Source of the DNA: Amblyornis subalaris
Taxonomy: Eukaryota; Chordata; Aves; Passeriformes; Ptilonorhynchidae
DNA: 64,000 bases
Reading direction: 5' to 3'
Assembly (NCBI GenBank): GCA_018881555.1
Contig: JACAXG010000105.1
Span: 1,728,963-1,792,962 of the forward strand
In this document: positions 24,191-38,730 of the stretch, one piece after another
How the letters are laid out: every line of letters begins with the position of its first letter
How positions within the stretch are numbered: position 1 is the stretch's first letter
The notes under the pieces: model-generated
Told to the model about the DNA's origin: nothing
The model's input: only the letters and a program-made list of their open reading frames with translations
Database searches by the model: none
Translations under genes and position numbers: made by a program

Positions 24191-24341
24191 TTTTAGCTCA
24201 GTTGGTCAGAGCCTGGTGCTAATGGTGCATAATGCCAAGGTTGTGAGTTCAACCCCATATGGGCCATTCACTTAAAACTTGGGCTTGGTGATCCTTGTGG
24301 NTCCCTTTCAAATCAAACTATTCTGTGATTCTGTGATTTTT
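24191..24341 (+). mobile_element. tRNA-Ile-derived SINE with CR1 tail (TguSINE1-like)
   Basis: The head matches tRNA-Ile(AAT): an A box TAGCTCAGTTGG (24194-24205), the GGTGCTAAT anticodon arm, a B box GTTCAACCC (24247-24255) and a 3' GGGCCA. The tail (GGGCTTGGTGATCCTTGTGG, then TTCTGTGATTCTGTGATT) is the CR1 3' end, which would let the element use CR1 reverse transcriptase. This architecture is known from songbird SINEs. The anticodon arm carries an extra segment, described in the findings. Possible imperfect flanking duplications are ACCAAATA and ACCAATATA. It is a Pol III retrotransposon copy, not a working tRNA gene. Confidence 0.88.
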
Positions 24342-27300
24342 ACCAATATAAATGGAATATTTAGATTTTTGGGACACACTTTTATCTTCCTCTCATTCTA
24401 TATTCGGAATGCTTGTATTTGGATTTTAAGGTAACACCTTCACAAAACAATTACATACCAAAGTGGATAATATTTCAGCATACCCATATTATCATCTTTC
24501 AAATACCCATGTCTCACACTGATTCTACTGAAGTTGGTGGCAAAATATAAGTTCTATGAAGATTGTGTCTGAACTTTTAATAAAATAAGTTGTTTTATTA
24601 AAAACTGCACAGTACTTTTCAGTATTATATAAAACTCAAGAAATGGATTTTAAAAATCTGTGTCTAAATTATGAAGACTTTCTGCTGCTCATACTGAATA
24701 ATTCATTTTACAATAACACAGAATACTATGGTATGTCACCAGATTTTTAGAAAGAGTAACAAAGTAAAACTATAAGATACTTGAGAACATCCCGGTCAAT
24801 CAGGATATGGTGTTCCTGACAGCTTGGAAAACCCCTTGGAAATGGAAAATTATTAGTTAGAAACTGAGGTACCATAAACCATTTTTTACGTTTTTAGATT
24901 GCTGATAACACAGGATAATTGTCTTTCAAAAATTGTCTTTTCTGATTAGTTGGGCTCAAAGGATAGAAGAGGTTGGTTTTTTTTCCATTCCATTTAATAG
25001 GATTTAAATTCCAATCTCAGGAAGAGAAATCCAATCTTCAACACAAAAAAAAACCCCTCACCCAAGCTCCAGAAACCCTCAGTGGGATCAGTACAATATA
25101 ATTTTACGTTGCCTTTTCAGTACTACAGCCTGGTAGAAGCCTCAGTGTTTGAGATGAAGGGTCTCCAAATACAGTTCTTCGTTGCAAGTGCAGCACGCAG
25201 CCTACAAGTGCAGCTGCCACACTGAGGAGATGTCAGANGACTTGCAGTGAGTTTACCCTGGCACATGGGCTGCCAGTTAATTCAGGTAGCCAGTGTGGGG
25301 AAGAGACAAGAAAGCAGGAGTGTGTCTGCAGTCATGGCCACCAGCTCATCTCGCTCTCAGCTTCACATCTGATCCAGCCCCAGCAGTCTTGAGACCACCG
25401 TGAGACCCCTCTTGGCGTCCTAAGGTTAGGTATAAGATGTGGGTGTGATGGGTCTCAAACATTTGAAGAAATTGATAGGTATACAATTGTCAAGAAGGTT
25501 GTCTGCACTTGTTGCAAATGCTTCACATATAAAGCAAGAAGCATTCCCTTTTACATGACTTCATAAAATCCAAAGTATTATATGTTGACTGGGATATATG
25601 GGCAAGTTTATATAGTCAGATTATCTGATGCTACCCTTTGCTAGGTAAATACTCATATATTCCTGTGCTACTTTTTGTTGGAAAGCTACAGGTACCCAAA
25701 AGAAATTCCTCTCCAAGGAAGATACTTTTTCAAAAGCAAACCAAGAACAGATTTCTTGATTATCCCAAATAGTTGTAAGGTTTTAACTATTGAATAAAAT
25801 GAAATTAATTTGGGGATATTTCTTAAAGAGATGGGAGAANTCTCCTAGGCATTTAATTTTTCTGCACTTAAGAATCCAGAACTTTCCTATTCCCTCGGCT
25901 GTGCTAGCTATTGGAAATAACAACCACTTTGACATTACCTGCAGCAGTTACAGCCTCTCTGCTGAGGCACTTTGCTAGGCTGGAAATTCATAGTTGAATG
26001 CAGCCAAAGCCATGGACTCCAGAAAGAGTCACTCCAGCCTGTATTGGTGGGAGCCTAAGGTTTCTTAAAATCCATCAGGTGCAAGCAAGAGTGGTGTTTG
26101 ATAATGAAATCTAACAATTGTCAGAATTCAGCTCATCCAGCACGAAAAAGTCCTTACTCAAGATGAACTATACTGAGATCCAAGGGGAAAGTTGAAAACA
26201 GGAAAGCCACGCAATAGCTTACATGACAATATTTTTCATCTCTCTTTAAAATTAGACATTTTGCCCAGAATACAGGACACAGAGCAGCCAGTGATTACAC
26301 CACATACTCACTAGGCAGCAGGACTGGGATTTCATCCCTGCCTTCAAAGCTGCTTGGAAACTGCATGTGTGCTCCAGAGCACCCAGCTAGAGCAACAGCT
26401 CTGTTGCCTCTGATTGCCTGACCCAGGAGGGCGGGGGAAGGAGTCCTTTTTGCTCAATGTCCTGCCAGCCACATCAGTGTTTTCATGTCAGATGCAAAGC
26501 AAACTAGGAGGCTTGGCGAGTTTTCACTCAACAAACTCCATGGCCAAAGGACTAGGATGGTCTCCAATGTTTGCAGATGTTGTGAGTCAACCAGGTAAAG
26601 CAGGGTACAGCTTCTGGCTATGAGGATAAGTAACCTTACCACCAAATTATTATGCAAAAGGTGGTCACTATCACCATATGCTGGGATTTCATCTTGTTCA
26701 TCCAACTATCTGCACTGAAGGCAGTACTGAACATGGTAGGGATGGAGCCTCTCTTTCATGCTGCTAGAGGCACCTATGTCTCTCCATTGATGGTATAGAA
26801 AGTACAGACATTTATGTTAATTTACTTTCTGTTAAGATGCCGTAAATTGTAGGCATTGCCCAAGGTAGACAGGCTGGTTTGACTCATACCTTGAGCAAGA
26901 TTTTTCTGAATTGAACTTTGCTAACAAGAAAACAAAAATCTGGAAAANGAATTATTTATAACCTAATTACTCCATGCGGCATATAGCAACCACTTGGTTA
27001 TAAAAAGGAGNGAGGGATTAACTATATCTAAACCTTGGGTAAAACAGTGGGACACTTTACAAGTTGGTGCTTCGTGCTCCTTGAGAAATTAAAACAAAAG
27101 AGGCTAAGAGATCTGTAAAAGAAGCAGATGGCTTGTACAAAGAGCATAACCAACCAAAGTGTCTTGGAAAGCAGGAATGCCGGTTAGCAAATAATCCCAT
27201 AGTTCCAGAAATTATCTTAATTTGTGCACTAGGGTGAAACCAAGATCTTTCAGAAGTATTGCAGTCCGACGCTGAGTAACCAACAGTCCTTTTCTGACAC

Positions 27301-27610
27301 TTAATTCACAGAATCTGGAATGTCAAATACTTGGTGACTGGCGAATGCTCCCGGTATGTGTGAAATCCAAATTAAATTAAATTAGATTAAATTATTCATA
27401 TCTGCCTGTGAGTTGCTTCAGCATAGTAAGATAATTTTTAATAATCCACTTTTAAAAAGGTATTTCTCTTGCAAAATCTTGGTACTGAACACCTGTCACA
27501 GGGCCAATCACATGCTGCAGGTTTGGGACCCCTGTCCAATCTCCAGCTCCCTCTCTGGTCTTATGATTTTTGGCATTCATGCAAAGAGAAGCAGTCCAAG
27601 GAAAGCAGGG

Positions 27611-27690
27611 ATAGATATATATCTGATATAGATAGATATATCTGATAGATATACCTAGACAGATATATAGATATACCTATAGATTNTATA
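27611..27690. repeat. GATA/GATATA microsatellite
   Basis: Imperfect repeats of GATAGATATA and GATATATCT units over about 80 bases, interrupted and containing one ambiguous base. Confidence 0.85.
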
Positions 27691-30581
27691 ACACGGGACA
27701 GGCGCTCCAGAAGTGCTTGGAAACATGTGAAGCAGAAGGGGCGTTTGAATGTGAGCACCACCCCCGCAGGCAAGAACCCAACCCAGCAGGCTCTTCCTTG
27801 CCCTTAAGCTGGTTATCTCTGGTCTGAAGAAAATTCCTCCCAATAGAGCAAGTTTTTATATGAATGTTTTTTCAACATCTACTTGTGAGCTTCTACAGCG
27901 ATTTATAAATGCGGATTTGTCAAAGAAATTTCTNCAAAAAACGATTTAGAAAAAAGATTTTATAAAGTAACACTCTCTGTAATTCGTATAGGGAGAGATG
28001 TAAGTTAAACATAGTAAATGCAACTTGGTTATGTTGTACTCCTTTGCTTGCAGAAATTAAAGTAGCTCTTTGTACGCTGTAACTTTCACAACAGGTCAGT
28101 CTGCAGAGCAATAACATTCAGCATTAGGCAGGATTTAGAACAATTGTTGACTGTTTTTTCAAGAAACATGAGTTTTACATTGATGAGGACTCAGCTGCCT
28201 GTCTTGTGGCAGATTTGTTTTGGGGTGACTCAGTCTCTGCTCTAGTTATAATCTTTATGTAGTTTACTATTTTCAGAAAGCAAATGTAGCTGGACACTGC
28301 ATTTCTAAAGGTATGTGAGAACCAGCACGCTCCACATGAACAGAAGAAACACTGTTTGTAGGGAATGGTGTCTCTACTTCTTAGAACTAGCTAATCAAAA
28401 CAGGGAAATCATAATAATTACATGTTGCCCACAAAAGTCATTATGAATTTGCTTTGGTCTTTACATAAATGTTCTAGCCAGTTCTACTGCCACTTTTCAA
28501 ACTGGATAGATTTTAAATGTATGCCATAAATTTGAAAATGTCATCTAAATTAAATTTGCTGTATCTCTTGCACTACTTCATACAATGCATTACTGGACAT
28601 AGGCAACCGCTGGCCCTCAGCTTTTAGTATTCAGTTAAAGCAGCCCAAAGTGGTTATAAAAAACCTTATTTATAATATTAATGTGAATTTAATTATTTAA
28701 TTGTAAAATTATAAGATTAATGTGTTTGGTGGCAAACAAAAGAAAAAATGGTTATGTGATTCCTGCATTCCTCATTTTAAGAGGAAATATGTTGTTCCTT
28801 TAAAATATAGTAGGTTAAAAAAGAAAATTCCCATTTCTTTTTTATTTTCTGGTTAACACAGGAAAAAAGCACAATCTATTAAAGCGTTTCCTATTTCAAG
28901 CTAAATTATTATTTTTCTAAATATATTGTGGTTCAGATTTTGTTTAACTTTTTCAGCAGACATTGCTTTACAAATTCTTGCTTGTTCAGAAAAAAAAAAT
29001 TCATCTGAATTTATTTATCATCCAAGAGTTTTTCATTATTTTTATTTTAAAAAAAGTTCTTGTTCAAGATTATTTCTATTAAGTCTGAGTTATGTAAGGT
29101 GTTTGTGTGGAGGTATACACATTTCAGATATTTCATGGTAATATCAAGAGGTTAACAGGTAGTTTAGAAATATTTTGAGAAGGTTTCTTTTGTGCCATCT
29201 GTTGTATTTAATCCCTCTAAGCTAAAGTACTCTGAATCAAGGTTTCTTTTGAATGTTGTGTCAATCTGCAACCGAATCTTATAATCCTGTCCCTGAAAAT
29301 AAATACTTAACTTACCTATACTGTGGCAGATAAATTGCTTATGCTTACATTTGCTAAGTATCACTCTTCCATTTTTCACACAAAATAAAACTTACTATGT
29401 ATTAATTAGTCATATAATTATTCAGAAAAAAATTCAGAAAAGCAACTTCTCTATGTGTTTTAATTGATTGGTAACTGAAGAGGATCTTTTAGAATTCACA
29501 TAATAATGGTGAAGAAATATTAGCCATCTCAAATACAGAAAGGGGGGAGTTTTTGTATTTCCATGGGCATGGTTATTGGATTTAATACTGTGCCTAATCA
29601 AATATGCAAGGATTTGACTACAACAGAGTGACTGAACAGTGGAACCATTAAATAACTTCCACTGAAGCTTCAAAGGAGGACCAAAGATAGACACTGCTTG
29701 TACTTCGTAATACAAGCAGAAGTTTTAAAAAGAGAAGTTTTGTATTATTTCAAGAGTTGCAGATTGCTGAAGCAAAAGGACAACTTTCTGCAAACTCATG
29801 GGACTACGGGTGAGTCCAACCATCTGTTGCAGAGGGTCGCAGTGTTCTGTGCAGCCCCTAAGTGGTCATCCAAAAGTTATCCAACCTGTAGCCTTGGGCC
29901 AGGAAGAAAAGGGGGACCCAGCATGGAGTGGAGGTGGAGCTGGAGCTGCTGCTGCTTTTGCAGGAGAGGTGGGAGTTACTACTAAACAGTTACTACTANA
30001 GTTGCCAGCAGGGTACAACACAATTCTCTCTCTGCAAGGATGGGACCTGAGCAAACCAGTAGCTAAACAGCCAGTGTGTGGTAAGATTTACGTAATTAAA
30101 GAGTTATAATTATTTGATATTGGCGTGTCAGGATCCCAGGTGCGAATTAAGGCCCTTTTTTTCTTTACCAAGCTCCAAANAGCAAAATTGTGACTGTCCC
30201 ATTCTAAGTATGACAGAGGAGGTACAGAGTAGGAGCATTTCTGATTGCTAATTTTCAAGCACTGTCCAAATAAACTGTTCTGGTACTAAGCTGTGACCAA
30301 CATGCCTTCATTTGAGACGGGTCCAGATGAATTTGTTGAACTTTGTATAATGTCTCCATTTTCACTACTGTAAAGACTAGGAGTGAAAAAATTAGTGATT
30401 GAAAATCATAATAAGAATATTTTAAAAATACTTCACTGACTCAATACTGTCCAATATTCATTTTAGGTACCTTCAGACATGTTGGATTTCTATATAAATG
30501 CCCATGATGTAGAGAATGGTTTTGGAAGCTATTAAAAAGCTGTGGTTTCAGTCTACATTTTGGCATGGATGGGTTTAAAAA

Positions 30582-30605
30582 ACAAACGAACAAACAAACA
30601 AACAG
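30582..30605. repeat. (CAAA)n microsatellite
   Basis: A short run of CAAA units with one CGAA interruption. Confidence 0.85.
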
Positions 30606-32579
30606 AAAAACCCTACAACTACAACGAAAAACCCAAAACGTCATTACTAATATCTTTGTCTCCTTTTTTCCTCTTTTTTTTTGGGGGGGGGTGTGGGATG
30701 AATTTTTCTTTTCTGCTGTTGAGGCGTGTCTCAACATGAATAAAGCACTAGCAAAACGAAGTCAGTACCATTTCAGCTTCAGAAGAAACTTTGTATCTGG
30801 ATGCTGTGAGAAGATCCTGCTGTGCTGTATTTTATTTCTGCGATGATGTACAACAGCTTCGGTAATTCTGGGAGCTCTTTCAGAAACACGGCACTTTCAG
30901 TATTGACACATGTTAACAAAAGTGTAGCAACTGACAAGCATAGAAGAAATTCAGGCTCATCTGAGAAATCCTGGGTGGGGATGGGGGTAGAGGGCAGCAG
31001 CTCCTCCTTTACAAGGGCTGTCTGCTCCGGAGTCCCATAGGCTCCAGACTTGTCTCCCTTTCATTCAGCACCGAAGTGAAGCTGTTGTGGTTGGTGGGGG
31101 GTGGGCTACACTGTTGTCAGGATGCTAATGATCAACTCTACAGCTCTGTTTTCGCAGATCCAGACACACCAAAGCCCTTCTCCTCTCAGTATCCACAAGG
31201 GACCGGTAGAATGAGGCTGACCAGTTGCCACACAGGATACAGATAATATGGCAATGATGCTGACTGGCACACAGAAATAAGAACATATAACCTTTCCTTT
31301 AGACACAGATGGCTCCATTTCTCCTATCAAAATTATTCACAATTAAAAAAAATTATAAATCTTCTCTGTAGTAAGAAGAGCTTTTAACAGCTCTACACTT
31401 TGGATGTACATCAAATTGTAGCTTTTGTCTCTCATGATAGTTTCACTTTGAATTGCCTCTGACCATTTACTAGAAATTCACTTGACCTGAGATTAATCTT
31501 GAAAGACAGGAAATGAAAGGTAATTCTGTGCAGGCCTTCCAAGACATGAATTAATACCAGTCTTTGACACAAACATGGTTATATAGTGAAATAACAAATG
31601 AGCTATCCTAATCTCCCTCTGAAGTCCAACACCTGTAGTGTTTACCCTAAGAAATTCAGGAAGGGACATGCTTATCCATGCTCATCACTGACTTTCTCTG
31701 CTTCACCTTGGAATAAATCTAGAGTGCCTCATTTCTACTCCATATCAAAACATGCTCACCCCTGCATGCGCGTTCCTTAGCAAAATATTGTTCTTCATCA
31801 GGAAGACACAGAAGAATCCAGATTATACAGTGACTGCAGATCTTTTACAGGAGGAAAGGCAAAACACCGTCTATTGTCTACAAACCTGTAAATGGTCTAT
31901 GATCAAGCAACATTGGAAATTCCCTCTCCTTCTCTACCCATAAAAAACAAAAAATTACAGCTTCTCTGTGAGGAAGACTGAGCCCACATTTCTCCCAGCA
32001 CCTAGAAAAAAATCTGAAGAAACAAAATAGAGCAAAGAATTGTCAGATACCTGGGTAACCAGCGTACATAGTCTCCAGTGGTATCTTCAGGCCTCATGTA
32101 TGTGTTTGATTTGAAACTGATGTTATGTGCTCATCACAAGGTGGCCAGATTATATTTTCCTCTTGTTTCACCACATATTTACATTCATTCTTTTGTCATG
32201 ATATAAAATACTTCTGTGACTGTTCCAGTATTCCTATGGTGCTTTAATATTTTGAACTGGTTAAAATAGTTGTAAAATGAAGATGCTTAGCATCTGGCCA
32301 AGATAACTGCAGTACCTTGTACTCTCACACTTGCTTAGCAATAAGAAAAGCAATTTGGACTTCTGCTTCAATATAGAAATAAATTGGGACTTCTACTTTG
32401 AATTATTTCCCTCAAGCAGAGGCTTACAGAAATGGCACACCCACATAAATTCAGTGGGATCTTTTGGACACCTTACCTTTCATTAGGTGTTGCAAAAGTT
32501 TTCCTTTTAACTAGCAATGTACTGCAGCCACCTGATTTGGGAAAAATTTATCTATATGGAAACCGGAATGACACTCTTC

Positions 32580-33720
32580 TGGCCCCAGGGTCCGAGCAGA
32601 GCTGAAGGGAAGTGCCCGCAGGGATGAATCCTCACGGGACACGTGCTCTGTCCCCGTAGCTCTACAGGAGCCTCTCCTCCCTACCGCACTTCATCCCGCC
32701 TTCCAGTGTACCCGGGGTCACTTGAGGGGTCTTCCCTTCCAGCTGCCCCTGCTGCCGCAGTCCCCAGGGAAAAGTGGGGAGCGACTCCCTGTTTCCCCTA
32801 GGTATTCGAAGGGGAGACCCTCTCCAGAGGGAGGCCCCCGCCGCTGCACAGCCAGCGGGTGTCAGCGGATGCACCGAGGTCCCTCCACCCAAATTATCGG
32901 CTGCTTTTCCCCGGTAGCAGGCTCCCCGGGCCGCGGCCCTGCCAGAGTGCCGCGGGGTCTGCCCGAGTTGTAGATCTGACCTGTTGCTTTGCGTTTTACG
33001 CGCAGAGCCGCCTGCTCAGGAGATTTACCGCGGTAATCCGAGACGTGTGAAAAGAGAGCGGCGCGCTTTCCCTCTCAGCGGCTTTCCAAGGCGCGCCGTG
33101 GAGACCAGAGCCGCCAGCCCCAACCTGAGACCTGCTGGTTGCGGGCATCCCCGGGGGGCGTCCCAGGAGGGGGGACGGGAGCGCCGCCTGCAAGGGGATA
33201 TCCCTCTCCTGGGCGTAACGCGTTAGCTACGATTGTAACCATGGCGCCTCGCTTCTCGCCAAAAGCCAAATCCCGGGGAAGGCTCCGGGTGCTGCAAGAT
33301 CTTGGAGAGACCTCGGATGCACATCACCCATTCTTGCAGAGTTCACTCCGGGGCGGACCCACAGAAGCGCCTGACAGGTCCCCCGAGTGGGACAAACCCC
33401 CAGAGCCCATGGGGCACGCTCCGCTTCTCCCCGGACCTCGGGTCTGCGTCGCCGTCCTCGGGCTCTGCCCCGGAGGGAAGCATGGCCCGGCCCCCTGTCC
33501 GGGAAGAACCCCCGAGCTTGAGAGGGGCTGTGAGCACAACCCTGAGAGAGCAAAGGGAGGTGAGCGGGCCCGCCTGCCTTTCCGGGGGCTAGCACCAGCC
33601 TTCCATNCCTGGTTCGGTTACCCCGGGAGCGGTATAATCCCAGACACCCCCTCCCACCGCTCCTCAGGCCCCCACCGACGGGCGGGCTTCCCCTTCACGG
33701 CTCGGCTTGGCAGAGTCTGC
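32580..33720. promoter_or_regulatory. CpG-rich block downstream of FEZF1
   Basis: G+C and CpG rise sharply here compared with the intergenic DNA to the left. Long open frames on both strands (up to 194 codons) are a by-product of composition, are not conserved-looking and overlap one another. The block is about 0.7 kb past the FEZF1 stop codon and is plausibly part of the CpG-island cluster that covers this developmental gene. Confidence 0.55.
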
Positions 33721-33889
33721 TGAGCAGCTAATAACATAAGAACCCTGCTTTGATCAATCCGAACTAATTACCCCTCTTAATTAAAGTCTTTAGCGGTTGT
33801 TTCAGTGTTTTGGCAAGGACGCGGGAGAGTTTTGCCGTGCGGTAGGGCCAACGCCACGCTCCCCGCCCGCCCCACCGAGCCGCAGCCCC

Positions 33890-36900
<3,011 letters not shown>

Positions 36901-36942
36901 CTCTGGTAGACGCCTCTTTTTTTTTTTTCTTTTTTTTTTTTC

Positions 36943-36972
36943 GTCTCCCTCTCTCTCTCTCTCTCTCTCTCC
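36943..36972. repeat. (CT)n microsatellite in FEZF1 5' UTR
   Basis: About 14 CT units. On the gene strand this is a GA tract 80-105 bases before the start codon. Confidence 0.9.
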
Positions 36973-38643
36973 TTCACTTTCTCTGCCCCTTTTCTTGTTA
37001 CTGATCTGCCAGGAGGGAGACCAGCATCGCCGTCGCCACCATCACTACAGCCTCCGCCGGCGGAACCAGCCTTCTCAGTCCAGTGGACTCATGCCAGCCC
37101 ATCACAGTTTACTTTGGCGCACCAATGACTCGGGACAATCGCTACTTATTTCTATCAATAGAAAGTGTTGTGTCAATAACGCAGCCAAGATCTCGCCAAT
37201 CGTTAACTTCCAAGAGGAGAAGGTAAACTAGATAATTGCTCAATTCGCTTCCAACAGTCAACAGGAAAAGTTTTCCCCCCCCTCAGCAAGCGGCTACTTT
37301 TCATTGGCGCCCGCGCCTCCCCCGCCCAGGGAGGGAGGTGGTTCTCCCTCCTTCTCGCCTCTCTCCCCTCCGCCTCCCTCCCTCTTTCTTTTTATTATTA
37401 GTATTTGCAATCTGCTTAACCAGGCTTTAGAGGCCAAGCAAATCCGAGATCAATTTTCTTGTTTGGCTTTAAATGACATCATCTAAAATCATTGTCCAAG
37501 TGCTAAATAAGGATGTGAAACCCAATTCAAGGGCAAGCGCCAGGGTATTTGTCAAACGAGGTGCTGCAGAAGAAGCGGCTGGAGGGGAAGCTGTTTGTTT
37601 CCTTGCCACTTTCCAGCCCGAGCTCTCTTTGTGCGTGCGTACGTGTGTGTATCTGAGGGAGGGAGGGAAATGGCTGCTCTGCTCCTGGGACTGCTCCTGG
37701 GACTGCTCACTGCTTTAAAGAACAAGGTCAGGTGGCAGTGAGCTTTTGGAAAACACAGTAGACAAATAAGCGGGGGACTTGCAACAAGCAGACGGCGAGA
37801 CCAGCGCGCGGGGATGCAGGAACCTCCCGAGCCAAATCGAACGAGTGCTTGGGAGCAAAAGGATGACTCAAAACCTGGGGCGGGGGAAGAGAAGAAAAAG
37901 GAGGTAGGAAGAAAGAGTGCCTTTTGAATCTGAAGCACTATTTATATATTTATGTATTTATATATATATACATATGTAACCTGCATATACACTAAGTATA
38001 GCTTCTCTGTCCTTATTGAATTCATGCACAACACAAATACCGAAAACTCAGGGTTGGTATAGATACACAAAGGAATATAAAACTCACGCACTGCTTGTAG
38101 GTGTAAATGCACCTAAACAGATGCGATCCCCATGTGTTTAATAGAAGCCTGACGGCCCTGTTCGGGGCGGGGAGCTGCAGGGGGTGTTCGTCCTTACAGC
38201 GGGTGGTCGAGGAGATGAGAGAGGCAGCGGCGGGTACAGGACTTTCTGTGTTCCCGCCCACCCCACCATCCGACAGTTTGGGCTCAGGAAAAGGTCCCGT
38301 TCCTCCCGCCGGCCTGGAGTTCATTTGACTGGTGACTGAGAGGCCACTACCGAAATAATCCCCAGGGGGAGCCAAGGGTCCCTCCGTCCCTGCCACCCCG
38401 GGAGCGAGCGGCCAGGCCGCGTCGCTTAGCGGAGGGACCCATGTAGCATCCTTCACTCCAGAGGTCCAGCACTGCCCCTCTCTGAGGCCGGGTGAGAGAG
38501 GCAGGAGGTCCCGGGTTTGCTAATGGAGAGAAGCCTCCAGCGAGGCAGGGAGGCCCGGCCCCCACTGCTCGGGTACCAGCCGAGGAACCTGCAAAAGGCA
38601 GTGTCTCTCCCTGCAACCCCCGGCCCAGGACAACCCACTTGCC

Positions 38644-38730
38644 GTGAAGTGGGAGCGGGGAGGAAGGGCTGGGGGCCCGGAGAGGAAGAGAGGGAGGGAG
38701 AGGGAGACGGAAGGAGGGATGGAGGGAGGC
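38644..38730 (+). repeat. Purine-rich G-quadruplex-prone tract
   Basis: Nearly 90 bases of G and A, with runs such as GGGAGGGAGAGGGAGACGG. It could form a quadruplex or triplex. Confidence 0.6.

Larger units (their letters stand above)
24342..32580. other. Intergenic DNA between the SINE and the FEZF1 CpG block
   Basis: 8.2 kb of AT-rich DNA without a supported gene, containing a GATA/GATATA tract at 27.6 kb, a CAAA tract at 30.6 kb and a T9G9 homopolymer junction at 30.67 kb. Short A/T-rich blocks around 28.5-29.1 kb look non-repetitive. Conservation could not be judged. Confidence 0.45.

Noticed and set aside
24191..24265. A functional tRNA-Ile gene
   Set aside because: The anticodon arm is enlarged, the acceptor 5' half is degraded, and a CR1 tail follows, so it is a SINE.
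33139..33723. 194-codon open frame downstream of FEZF1
   Set aside because: Pro/Arg/Gly-rich composition effect in a CpG block, with competing frames on both strands.
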